Source: an uncultured Gammaproteobacteria bacterium (lineage in GTDB: Bacteria; Pseudomonadota; Gammaproteobacteria; Steroidobacterales; UBA11654). From it: a DNA stretch of 64,000 nt. The notes under the pieces were generated by a model. That model was not told where the DNA came from. It worked only from the letters and a program-made list of their open reading frames with translations, and ran no database searches. Where the stretch lies: NCBI GenBank assembly GCA_902553145.1, contig CACDKD010000003.1, positions 66,168 through 130,167 of the forward strand. The letters run 5' to 3'. The stretch's first letter is position 1; each line of letters opens with the position of its first letter. This document shows positions 34,514-42,323 of this stretch, piece by piece. Both the position numbers and the translations under genes were made by a program.

Positions 34514-34993
34514 TCAGAGAATTGATTCGATTTCTTTTTCAATTTCAGCCGGCGTTGTTTTTGGCGCAAATCGATGCAGGACCTTACCGTCTCTACTCAC
34601 CAAGAATTTTGTAAAATTCCATTTGATTCCTTTTGACCCCATTATTCCTGGTTGTTCGGATTTCAGGTGACCAAATAAAGGCTCCTCTTTTTCCCCATTG
34701 ACTTCAATTTTTGCTAAGACAGGAAAACTAATATCATAATTCATTGAACAAAACTCTTGGATCTCTGAATTGGAACCCGGTTCCTGTTTTCCAAATTGAT
34801 TGCATGGAAATGCTAGAACAGAAAACCCATTGCCGGCATATTTTTTTTGCAATTCATTCAGTCCATCATACTGAGGAGTGAATCCACATTTACTTGCCGT
34901 GTTTACAATCAGCAAAACTTTATCCCTGTAATCACTCATTTTGATTTCAGAGTTATCTTTGTCTTTCACTGTGTATTCATAAATCTGAGTCAT
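34514..34993 (-). CDS. Glutathione peroxidase family protein
   Basis: A 159-residue thiol peroxidase reducing hydroperoxides. The active-site segment NTASKCGFTPQYDGLNELQKKY contains a cysteine where animal enzymes have selenocysteine. LAFPCNQFGKQEPGSNSEI supplies the conserved Gln and the second cysteine, and the Trp appears in KGIKWNFTKFLV. In bacteria such enzymes often use thioredoxin. A Shine-Dalgarno GGAGATTAGGT precedes the start. Confidence 0.95.
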   Translation of the reverse strand: MTQIYEYTVKDKDNSEIKMSDYRDKVLLIVNTASKCGFTPQYDGLNELQKKYAGNGFSVLAFPCNQFGKQEPGSNSEIQEFCSMNYDISFPVLAKIEVNGEKEEPLFGHLKSEQPGIMGSKGIKWNFTKFLVSRDGKVLHRFAPKTTPAEIEKEIESIL

Positions 34994-35083
34994 ACCTAAT
35001 CTCCATAAAATCCGTTTTTTTCTAACTATAATGTATACAATAAATGAAGTTCATCAAGTAACAATAAGTATCTAAAAATAGCT

Positions 35084-36121
35084 ATGAAAAGTTTTCCACT
35101 TTCTGTCCTAATTTTAAGCTTTTTAATTTTTTCTGGACATGCTGGAGTGCATAATACAACTCCCGATCCAATAACTGAACTTCCTTGGCAAGAAGCAGTC
35201 ATCAGTGTGACCGATCTTGAGAAAACTGCCGAATTCTTTAAAAAGATTGGTGGTTTTAAAGAGCTTTACAGGGGTCAATCGAGTAAGTCTTCCATTAAAC
35301 ACTATGGACTGACTGCTGATGCAAGCGCAGAGGAGTTATTGCTTTCAGCAAAGGGTTCTGATGTTGGCTTTATTCGTCTCATTCGCTTTGATAATACTGA
35401 TACCAAGAAGCCTATGAGACCTGGATCTAGAGCATGGGATACAGGATGTTACTTCAGCCTTATGGTGAGGATGAAAGGATTGAGAGAAATTTATGATGAA
35501 GCAATAGAAATGGGGTGGTGGACAGAGACACCCGTTGCAGAAATCAAATTTGGGGAATCGAGACTGGATGTGGTGATATTTAAGGGCCCAGATGGCCTTC
35601 AAATTCAAGGGTATGACAGGCTTCAACCGCCACTACCAAAGTCTTTCCCAGAATTTGAACGAATATCGCAGCCATTCAATATCATGCAGATGATCAAAAA
35701 CAGAGAACACAGCAGAAAATTTTTTGTCGATCTGCTAGGATTCAATACTTTTTTTTATGGTGCTCCGTTTACAGCGAAGGAGGAGGCCATATCCCCTTTA
35801 GGCATTCCCCTGAATCTCACAACAAAGACACAGTATAGAACTGCAATATACTATCCTGTCGCAGGAGAGTTGGGCAGGGTGGAGATGATCGAATTTATGG
35901 ATATAAAGGGCTTGGATCACAGTGAAAACTGCCATGCTCCAAATCTAGGATTACTTTCCATTAAGTATCCAGTTAAGAATATTCAACATTCATTAAAAAT
36001 ACTTAAAGCAAGAGGTCTACGATCCACCGATGTCAATCAAATTGAACTCCAGCCATATGGAGATATTTCAATTTTTTCTCTTTCATCCCCAGATGGTGCG
36101 ATTGTGGAATTTTATGAGTAA
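35084..36121 (+). CDS. Secreted protein with two VOC (glyoxalase/dioxygenase-like) modules
   Basis: A signal peptide (about 1-20, FSGHA-GVH) is followed by two vicinal-oxygen-chelate repeats: about 38-175 (PWQEAVISVTDLEKTAEFFKKIGGFKELYRG...GPDGLQIQGYDR) and about 195-345 (FNIMQMIKNREHSRKFFVDLLGFNTFFYGAP...SPDGAIVEFYE). VOC enzymes are mostly cytoplasmic, so an exported double-VOC protein is unusual. Metal ligands are not all obvious. The following VOC gene starts inside its last codons. Confidence 0.72.
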   Translation: MKSFPLSVLILSFLIFSGHAGVHNTTPDPITELPWQEAVISVTDLEKTAEFFKKIGGFKELYRGQSSKSSIKHYGLTADASAEELLLSAKGSDVGFIRLIRFDNTDTKKPMRPGSRAWDTGCYFSLMVRMKGLREIYDEAIEMGWWTETPVAEIKFGESRLDVVIFKGPDGLQIQGYDRLQPPLPKSFPEFERISQPFNIMQMIKNREHSRKFFVDLLGFNTFFYGAPFTAKEEAISPLGIPLNLTTKTQYRTAIYYPVAGELGRVEMIEFMDIKGLDHSENCHAPNLGLLSIKYPVKNIQHSLKILKARGLRSTDVNQIELQPYGDISIFSLSSPDGAIVEFYE

Positions 36122-36548
36122 AACCAATCATCAACTCCAGCCGTTCCACTTAGCAATTCCTGTCCATGATTTGGAAAGTGCAAAAAACTTTTATCATCAT
36201 TCACTTGGGTGTGAAATAGGGAGAAGCTCCAACGAATGGATTGATTTCAATTTTTTCGGCCATCAATTGGTTTGTCATCTGAGCGAGAGAGCTTCAAATG
36301 AGATCACGAATTCAGTCGATTCTAATGACATTCCAGTTCCCCATTTTGGACTTGTCTTGAGTTGGAATGATTTTAAAACTATCACTAGTGATCTCAAAGA
36401 AAAGAAGATAGAGTTTCTGATAGAGCCGACTATAAGATTTGAAAATGAGGTTGGTGAACAGGCCATAGCCTTCTTGAGAGATCCATCAGGCAATGCAATT
36501 GAATTAAAAGCATTCAAGAACATGGATAGCTTATTTAAGGCAAAATGA
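36114..36548 (+). CDS. VOC family (glyoxalase/dioxygenase-like) protein
   Basis: A 144-residue single-chain VOC protein. I use the ATG at 36114 (MSKTNHQLQPFHLAIPVHDLESAKNFYHHSLGCEIG) rather than 36030. The metal site is consistent with H in PFHLAIPV, H in VPHFGLVL, and E in FLRDPSGNAIELKAF. The DUF-like type with FFGHQLVCHL is widespread and of unknown substrate. Its start overlaps the secreted double-VOC gene by 8 bases, so the two are coupled. Confidence 0.85.
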   Translation: MSKTNHQLQPFHLAIPVHDLESAKNFYHHSLGCEIGRSSNEWIDFNFFGHQLVCHLSERASNEITNSVDSNDIPVPHFGLVLSWNDFKTITSDLKEKKIEFLIEPTIRFENEVGEQAIAFLRDPSGNAIELKAFKNMDSLFKAK

Positions 36549-36573
36549 TTAAACAAACCAAGGAGTAAAGAGG

Positions 36574-36852
36574 ATGAACAATGTATTTTTTGATGGGGAT
36601 ATTTTCGGCATTGTCGACAACGGAGTATTAGCTATTCTTGCTCTCGCAGGCATTGATCTTGATAAGAAACTTGGCGGTTCTGGTGTGATGGGAGGATTAT
36701 TCGGGGCACTGATAGGCAATTCACTGAGTGATCTTCTTGCTGCTTTGTTGGATCCAAGTACACGTAATTTAGCCGGAGGTATTTTTGCTGGTTGCATGTA
36801 TGTTGTTGTCATTGTTTATGTCTACGTCAAAGTCACAAAAAAAGCGCTTTAA
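36574..36852 (+). CDS. Small membrane protein (92 aa), first gene of a symporter operon
   Basis: MNNVFFDGDIFGIVDNGVLAILALAGIDLDKKLGGSGVMGGLFGALIGNSLSDLLAALLDP... has three hydrophobic stretches (about 13-26, 37-60 and 68-86). A strong Shine-Dalgarno (AAGGAGTAAAGAGG) precedes the ATG. Its stop overlaps the SnoaL-like start by one base (TAATG). I recognise no family. Position suggests a role with the downstream transporter. Confidence 0.72.
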   Translation: MNNVFFDGDIFGIVDNGVLAILALAGIDLDKKLGGSGVMGGLFGALIGNSLSDLLAALLDPSTRNLAGGIFAGCMYVVVIVYVYVKVTKKAL

Positions 36853-37232
36853 TGAGTCAATTCTTAAATCATTGGCATCGGAGTATCGAAGATAAAGTTG
36901 TTGATACTTCAATCATGATTAACAAGGTTGAATTTAATTCACCTCTTGTTTACAGGCCAATCGTTGGAATCGAAATGGTCACAAAGTACCTCACTGCTGC
37001 TAACGAAGTTCTGAATAACTCTCATTTTAGATATACATCAGAATTTGAAGACGAAAATAGAGCATGTCTTGTTTTTGAAACAAAGATAGACGATATGGAA
37101 GTCAGTGGAATAGATTTAATTGAGTGGAATGGTGAAGACAAGATGACTAAATTGAGCGTATTTATCAGACCCTTTTCTGCAATAACCAAGGTCGGCGAAC
37201 ATATGTCAAAAAAGTTATCTGAAATGGCATGA
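36852..37232 (+). CDS. SnoaL/NTF2-like protein
   Basis: A 126-residue cytoplasmic protein, MSQFLNHWHRSIEDKVVDTSIMINKVEFNSPLVYRPIVGIEMVTKYLTAAN..., with the cone-shaped NTF2-like layout and a C-terminal DLIEWNGEDKMTKLSVFIRPFSAI. I start at 36852 rather than the ORF-track 36792 because of the TAATG coupling. It is similar to small proteins often found beside transporters or redox enzymes. Its last 4 bases overlap the DUF4212 gene start. Confidence 0.78.
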   Translation: MSQFLNHWHRSIEDKVVDTSIMINKVEFNSPLVYRPIVGIEMVTKYLTAANEVLNNSHFRYTSEFEDENRACLVFETKIDDMEVSGIDLIEWNGEDKMTKLSVFIRPFSAITKVGEHMSKKLSEMA

Positions 37233-37495
37233 GTAATTCCAATAGGAATGTCGATCAATATTGGAAAAAAAATATCCAAATCGTCACAATTCTTCTCTCA
37301 ATATGGTTCCTGGCTTCCTTTGGTTTCGGCATCATCTTTGCAAACGAACTCGATCAGATAAATTTCTTTGGTTTTAAGCTTGGTTTTTGGTTTGCTCAAC
37401 AAGGCAGCATTCTAATCTTTGTAGCAATCATTTTTATATACATCAGATTGATGAAGAAATTAGATCAAGACTTTAAAGAAGAGATAGACGATTAG
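37229..37495 (+). CDS. DUF4212: putative small subunit of a sodium:solute symporter
   Basis: An 88-residue protein with two transmembrane helices (about 15-36 and 48-70): YWKKNIQIVTILLSIWFLASFGFGIIFANEL...GFKLGFWFAQQGSILIFVAIIFIYIRLMKKLD. This is the DUF4212 pattern, known to sit next to SSS-family transporters of the VC_2705 type. Its start is coupled (ATGA) to the SnoaL-like stop, and the large symporter subunit follows after 9 bases. Confidence 0.93.
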   Translation: MSNSNRNVDQYWKKNIQIVTILLSIWFLASFGFGIIFANELDQINFFGFKLGFWFAQQGSILIFVAIIFIYIRLMKKLDQDFKEEIDD

Positions 37496-37504
37496 TCAGT
37501 TATC

Positions 37505-39253
37505 GTGAGTATCCAATCCTTAACATATCTTTTTGTCGGCATCAGTTTTGGCCTGTATATTTTTATCGCGATTAAATCGAGAGCTGGATCGACTCATGAG
37601 TTTTACATCGCTGGAAAAGGCGTGCATCCAGTTGCAAATGGAATGGCCACAGCGGCAGATTGGATGTCTGCTGCTTCTTTTATTTCAATGGCCGGATTGA
37701 TTTCCTTCATGGGCAGAGATGGCGCGGTTTATCTCATGGGATGGACAGGAGGGTATGTCCTACTGGCTTTGCTTTTGGCACCATACTTAAGAAAGTTTGG
37801 TCAATACACCGTCCCTGACTTTATTGGCACCCGTTATTATTCCAACACAGCAAGAGTTGTTGCTGTGCTTTGCTTGATCATCGTTTCATTCACCTATGTT
37901 GCAGGCCAAATGAGAGGAGTTGGTATCGTTTTCTCTAGATTTCTTGAAGTTGAAATTGAAACTGGAGTCATCATTGGCATGGGAATTGTTTTCTTTTATG
38001 CGGTTCTAGGCGGCATGAAGGGAATCACTTATACACAGGTTGCACAGTATTGTGTTTTAATCTTTGCTTATTTGGTTCCAGCAATCTTTATTTCAATTTT
38101 AATCACAGGCAATCCAATCCCTCAATTTGGTTTTGGCGACAGACTGATTGATCAGGATATTTATCTTTTAGAAAAATTGGATCTGATCATGACCGATATT
38201 GGTTTTAAACCATACACAAGTGGATTAAAAGAGACCATTGATGTTTTTTGTATCACAGCAGCATTGATGCTGGGAACGGCAGGGTTGCCGCATGTAATCG
38301 TTCGTTTCTTTACAGTGCCTGATGTGGCATCTGCTAGAAGATCAGCTGGGTATGCTCTCATCTTCATTGCCATTTTATATACAACCGCACCTGCTGTCTC
38401 CACATTTGCAAGATACAATTTACTCGAATCAACGCATGAAGTTTCATATCAAGAAGCGCCTCAATGGTTTAAAAATTGGGAAGACATTGGACTGATTGCT
38501 TGGAGGGATAAAAACAATGATGGATTGATTCAGTATGCATCAGGAAATGCCTTTGACCCAGTCAAGCCAAAATATCTTGACTCAAAGGGTGAATTCGGCG
38601 AAAGGGTCATTGCAAATAATTCTCAAGCTTCATCCGGTAATGAAGTCTACATTGATCGAGACATCATGGTTCTGGCAAACCCCGAGATTGCAGAGTTGCC
38701 ACCTTGGATTATTGCCTTGGTTGCTGCAGGTGCACTTGCGGCTGCCTTATCAACTGCTGCAGGTCTCTTATTAGTCATTTCAGCTTCTGTTTCGCATGAC
38801 CTTATCAAGAAGACTTTTGCGACCAATATTACTGAAAAGAAAGAGCTTTTGTATGCTCGTTTTTCGGTTCTGATTGCTGTCATTATCGCTGGCTTATTCG
38901 GTATTTACCCGCCTGGTTTCGTTGCTCAAGTGGTTGCATTTGCATTCGGGCTTGCTGCAGCAACACTTTTTCCAGCACTTTTGTTGGGAATTTTCACCAA
39001 AAAAATAAACAAAGAAGGCGCCATTTCAGGAATGTTGGCAGGACTGCTTTTTACCTTGGCTTATATCGTGTATTTTAAATTCATGCATCCAGAGCTTAAT
39101 TCTTCATCGAACTGGTTATGGGGGATATCACCTGAAGGCATTGGTACTATCGGTATGCTGATCAATATTTCAGTGAGCTTAATTGTATCATTAGTGACAA
39201 GAAAAACGCCTGATGAGATCAGGGACTTGGTAGATCAAATTAGACAACCTTAG
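37505..39253 (+). CDS. Sodium:solute symporter (SSS family, VC_2705-type)
   Basis: A 582-residue transporter with about 13 helices, GTG start. Signature stretches include YIAGKGVHPVANGMATAADWMSAASFISMAGL, GYVLLALLLAPYLRKFGQYTVPDFIGTRYYS and PPWIIALVAAGALAAALSTAAGLLLVISASVSHDL. A hydrophilic insert of ~75 residues (WRDKNNDGLIQYASG...NNSQASSGNEVYIDRDI) before helix 9 is typical of the large VC_2705 subfamily that pairs with DUF4212, and related to acetate permease ActP. Substrate probably a small carboxylate, unproven. Confidence 0.92.
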   Translation: MSIQSLTYLFVGISFGLYIFIAIKSRAGSTHEFYIAGKGVHPVANGMATAADWMSAASFISMAGLISFMGRDGAVYLMGWTGGYVLLALLLAPYLRKFGQYTVPDFIGTRYYSNTARVVAVLCLIIVSFTYVAGQMRGVGIVFSRFLEVEIETGVIIGMGIVFFYAVLGGMKGITYTQVAQYCVLIFAYLVPAIFISILITGNPIPQFGFGDRLIDQDIYLLEKLDLIMTDIGFKPYTSGLKETIDVFCITAALMLGTAGLPHVIVRFFTVPDVASARRSAGYALIFIAILYTTAPAVSTFARYNLLESTHEVSYQEAPQWFKNWEDIGLIAWRDKNNDGLIQYASGNAFDPVKPKYLDSKGEFGERVIANNSQASSGNEVYIDRDIMVLANPEIAELPPWIIALVAAGALAAALSTAAGLLLVISASVSHDLIKKTFATNITEKKELLYARFSVLIAVIIAGLFGIYPPGFVAQVVAFAFGLAAATLFPALLLGIFTKKINKEGAISGMLAGLLFTLAYIVYFKFMHPELNSSSNWLWGISPEGIGTIGMLINISVSLIVSLVTRKTPDEIRDLVDQIRQP

Positions 39254-39262
39254 GAGAAGCGA

Positions 39263-40072
39263 GTGATTGAAACTATATTTTTTGAAGCGTCCATGCACCA
39301 ATTTGCATATTTTATTAATTGGTTAGCACTCACATTGCTTTGGATGATCAGTCTCAGGATAAAAGATTCAAGCATCATAGATATTTATTGGGGATTCGGG
39401 TTTGTCCTGATTGCTTGGGCCTGTTCTTTTCATAATTATATGAACGGATTAGGTTCGACTGATATACAAGAAATACTGCTAGTAATGGTCACCATTTGGG
39501 GGTTGAGACTGACTTATTATCTTGCAAGGCGGAATTTAGGACATGGCGAGGATTATAGGTATGTAAAAATGAGAAATGCCTCTAAAAGAGACTGGAGGCT
39601 CGTCAGTTACTTCAGAGTCTTTATGCTTCAAGGAGTTCTTCAAGCAATCATTTCATGGCCAATTTTTCTGATCTTTAGTCTTGATACAAACAAAGGTTCT
39701 TCCGCCTTAGTTGCTTTTGCAATCATATTTTTTATCATCGGATTTCTATTTGAATCCATTGCAGACCAACAAATGAAGAAATTTAAGTCGGATCCAAATA
39801 ACTCATCGAAAATTATGAACAAAGGCTTGTGGAAATACTCAAGGCACCCAAATTATTTTGGTGACTTTCTTCAGTGGTTTGCAATCTTTGTATTATCTTT
39901 ATCGACAGGTTCTTTCTTAGGTGCGGTTGCTCCTGCAATGATGTTATTCATCTTTTTCAAGTTGACGATTCGTTTGTTGGAAAAGCCTCAATCTAAAAAA
40001 AGACCCGGCTACAATCAATACATCGACGACACGAACATGTTTTTTCCAGGACCGAGAAGTAAAAAGGATTAG
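39263..40072 (+). CDS. DUF1295 membrane protein (steroid 5-alpha-reductase-like)
   Basis: A 269-residue integral membrane protein; GTG start with Shine-Dalgarno TAGGAGAAGCGA. The family motifs are present: IDIYWGFGFVLIAWA, WGLRLTYYLARRNLGHGEDYRYVKMR, and LWKYSRHPNYFGDFLQWF near the C-terminus (the latter shared with ICMT-type methyltransferases). Function in bacteria is unknown; it could act on a polyprenyl or lipid. It is 9 bases after the symporter gene, so may be co-transcribed. Confidence 0.9.
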   Translation: MIETIFFEASMHQFAYFINWLALTLLWMISLRIKDSSIIDIYWGFGFVLIAWACSFHNYMNGLGSTDIQEILLVMVTIWGLRLTYYLARRNLGHGEDYRYVKMRNASKRDWRLVSYFRVFMLQGVLQAIISWPIFLIFSLDTNKGSSALVAFAIIFFIIGFLFESIADQQMKKFKSDPNNSSKIMNKGLWKYSRHPNYFGDFLQWFAIFVLSLSTGSFLGAVAPAMMLFIFFKLTIRLLEKPQSKKRPGYNQYIDDTNMFFPGPRSKKD

Positions 40073-40086
40073 ACAGGACTTATTAT

Positions 40087-40689
40087 TTAATCCTTAAGCC
40101 TTTGATACCAGGTTGATGTATCTTTGGGTATGAAATTTCTAATTTCTATAATTGCTTCGTCAACATTACTCACCAGAACCAATTCATCACTAGTTGATTG
40201 AGGCAAAAACCCTTCTTTCACTGAGTGTTCAATGAAGACCCTTAGTTTTGAATAATAATTTTCAATATTCAGCAAAATAATTGGTTTTGTTTGCAGTCCT
40301 AGTTGATTCCAGGTCAAAGATTCAAAAAATTCTTCCCATGTACCCACTCCACCCGGAAGGCAGACAACTGCTTGAGACTTGTCGGCCATCATCTTTTTTC
40401 TTTCGTGCATGTTTTTTACAATGATTAGTTCATTTAAACCTTGATGGCCAACCTCAATATCGTCCAACTGCTCAGTAATAATTCCTGTTATATGACCACC
40501 AGCATCTATGGCGCTGTTACCAAGAATTCCCATTAATCCGTTGCTGCCACCACCGTAAACAATTCCATAATTATTTTCTGTTAGTTTCCAAGCAAGCTCT
40601 TTTGCCGTTTCTGAGTATATGTTTCTATTCCCTGGGCTTGAACCAGCGAAAACACAAACGTTTTTAATTTCAAAAGAATCAGAAGGCAT
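40087..40689 (-). CDS. LOG family nucleoside 5'-monophosphate phosphoribohydrolase
   Basis: A 200-residue TIGR00730/LOG protein. It has the GSSPGNRNIYSETAKELAWKL opening, YGGGSNGLMGILGNSAIDAGGHITGII and the active-site motif PGGVGTWEEFFESLTWNQLG (PGGxGTxxE). LOG proteins release free bases from nucleoside monophosphates, including cytokinin ribotides. It follows the SLC13 gene by 2 bases and runs convergent to the DUF1295 gene. Confidence 0.95.
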   Translation of the reverse strand: MPSDSFEIKNVCVFAGSSPGNRNIYSETAKELAWKLTENNYGIVYGGGSNGLMGILGNSAIDAGGHITGIITEQLDDIEVGHQGLNELIIVKNMHERKKMMADKSQAVVCLPGGVGTWEEFFESLTWNQLGLQTKPIILLNIENYYSKLRVFIEHSVKEGFLPQSTSDELVLVSNVDEAIIEIRNFIPKDTSTWYQRLKD

Positions 40690-40691
40690 AT

Positions 40692-42137
40692 CTATATGAG
40701 AAACAAAGGAACAAGATATAGGCCTGCCAGAGTTACAACAACAATAGCAATCAAATTGATAACAATTCCTGCTCTCATCATTTGAGGAACCTTGATCAAT
40801 TCTGACCCAAAGACAATCGCATTGGGAGGAGTTGCAACGGGCAACATAAAGGCACAGCTCGCAGCAATCGCAATCGAAGCAGTAAGAAGAAGAGGGTCAA
40901 AACCAAACTGAGTGGCTATGATTGCAACTATGGGCAGAAAAGTTGCGGTGGTTGCTAAATTAGATGTTAGCTCAGTAAGAAATATAATCAAGGCCGTGAA
41001 CATTATGATCAAGAGCACCATGCTGAGACCCAGCGGCATCAAATTTCCAATCCAAGCAGCAAGACCCGTCGTTTGGGCAGCAGCTGCGAGCGATAATCCG
41101 CCTCCAAATAATAATAGAACACCCCATGGAACACCCTCTTGCGCATCTTTCCATTCAAGGAGATTTTGATCGGTGCTCTTGCTCGGCGTTAAGAACAAAG
41201 CCAATCCACAAAGCATTGCAATTCCTGGATCTGATAAACCCTCCAGTCCAGGGATATCATTGATGATGTCCCTAGTGATCCATAGCATTGCAGTCGATAG
41301 GAAAATGACCAAAACCCTCATCTCGGATACTTTCATTTCACCAAGTTCAGATTTCATATTTATTATGATGTCTTGTGTTTGTGTGGACGCTTCAAATGAA
41401 ACAGGAAAAGACATTCTAGTGAGAGTAAACCATGCAAGTGGAAGCAAAGTTGCACTGACGGGTACCCCAACTTTCATCCAATCAACAAATGATATTGAGA
41501 CGTTGTATTGCTCTTCCATAAAGCCATTCAGTGCCATATTGGGGGCTGTACCAATCAGAGTTGCTATGCCTCCAATATTGGCTGCGTAAGCAATTCCCAA
41601 AAGCAAGGCAACTTGAAAGTTCACTTTCTCCGAATCAGTCAAATTTGTCATCGATTCCTTCACAACCGAAATAATTGCAAGACCGATTGGAAGGAGCATT
41701 ACTGTCGTTGATGTATTCATGATCCACATACTCAGAACGCACGAACTGAGCATGAAACCTGCTATGATTGATCTCCCCGCAGTTCCTGTCAAATTGAGTA
41801 CATTTAGTGCGATTCTTTTATGAAGATTGCATTTCTGAATTGCAATAGAGAGAAAAAATCCACCCATGAAAAGATAAATATTTTTATTGGCATAAGGGGC
41901 GGAGGTTTCTTCAATGGATGCAACGCCAAGCAGAGGAAAGAAAATTAAGGGGATTAGGGCAGTTATGGCAATGTGAACGGCTTCCGTCGCCCACCAGATA
42001 CCCATCCATACGAAAATTGCTGCCGCTTTCTGTGCTTCGATTGGCAAACCTTCTGGATTTGGAAGGAATAAAATAAGGATTGCCGCGACCAATCCTAGGA
42101 AAAATCCAGTATTTGATTTTGAATTTTTTTGCATCAC
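40692..42137 (-). CDS. DASS/SLC13-family sodium:dicarboxylate transporter
   Basis: A 481-residue transporter with about 11-12 helices. The two substrate/sodium loops are clear: NIGGIATLIGTAPNMALNGF and, near the C-terminus, ASCAFMLPVATPPNAIVFGSE (the SLC13 signature). STTVMLLPIGLAII and LTSNLATTATFLPI also fit. It imports C4-dicarboxylates, or possibly sulfate or citrate, with sodium. It is divergent from the TonB receptor gene across a 186-base spacer. Confidence 0.93.
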   Translation of the reverse strand: MMQKNSKSNTGFFLGLVAAILILFLPNPEGLPIEAQKAAAIFVWMGIWWATEAVHIAITALIPLIFFPLLGVASIEETSAPYANKNIYLFMGGFFLSIAIQKCNLHKRIALNVLNLTGTAGRSIIAGFMLSSCVLSMWIMNTSTTVMLLPIGLAIISVVKESMTNLTDSEKVNFQVALLLGIAYAANIGGIATLIGTAPNMALNGFMEEQYNVSISFVDWMKVGVPVSATLLPLAWFTLTRMSFPVSFEASTQTQDIIINMKSELGEMKVSEMRVLVIFLSTAMLWITRDIINDIPGLEGLSDPGIAMLCGLALFLTPSKSTDQNLLEWKDAQEGVPWGVLLLFGGGLSLAAAAQTTGLAAWIGNLMPLGLSMVLLIIMFTALIIFLTELTSNLATTATFLPIVAIIATQFGFDPLLLTASIAIAASCAFMLPVATPPNAIVFGSELIKVPQMMRAGIVINLIAIVVVTLAGLYLVPLFLI

Positions 42138-42223
42138 AAGCTTAATAAAATGAGAAGACCCATCATAAATTACACCAATAAATAATTGAACCTATTTTCT
42201 GTAATCTATGAACATATTATCTG

Positions 42224-42241
42224 TGTTGTATTAGAACAACA
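42224..42241. promoter_or_regulatory. Inverted repeat upstream of the TonB receptor gene
   Basis: TGTTGT and ACAACA flank the 6-base spacer ATTAGA, in the divergent spacer between the SLC13 and TonB receptor genes. It could be an operator for either gene. No T-run follows, so it is not a terminator. Confidence 0.35.
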
Positions 42242-42254
42242 TAAGGGGAACCGC

Positions 42255-42299
42255 ATGATAATGGAAAATTTGAAATTTATGATACAGTTTTTTCTATAA
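42255..42299 (+). CDS. Possible 14-codon leader peptide before the TonB receptor gene
   Basis: MIMENLKFMIQFFL, with TAA at 42297-42299, is preceded by a good Shine-Dalgarno (AAGGGGA) and ends 24 bases before the receptor ATG. It is too short to be convincing on its own. It would make sense only as an upstream ORF that controls the receptor; otherwise it is chance. Confidence 0.22.
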   Translation: MIMENLKFMIQFFL

Positions 42300-42323
42300 A
42301 TATTTTTTATGAGGGAAAGGTAA

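Noticed and set aside
35032-35039. TGTATACA palindrome upstream of the double-VOC gene
   Set aside because: Only 8 bp and A/T-rich next to a TATAAT; too short to call an operator.
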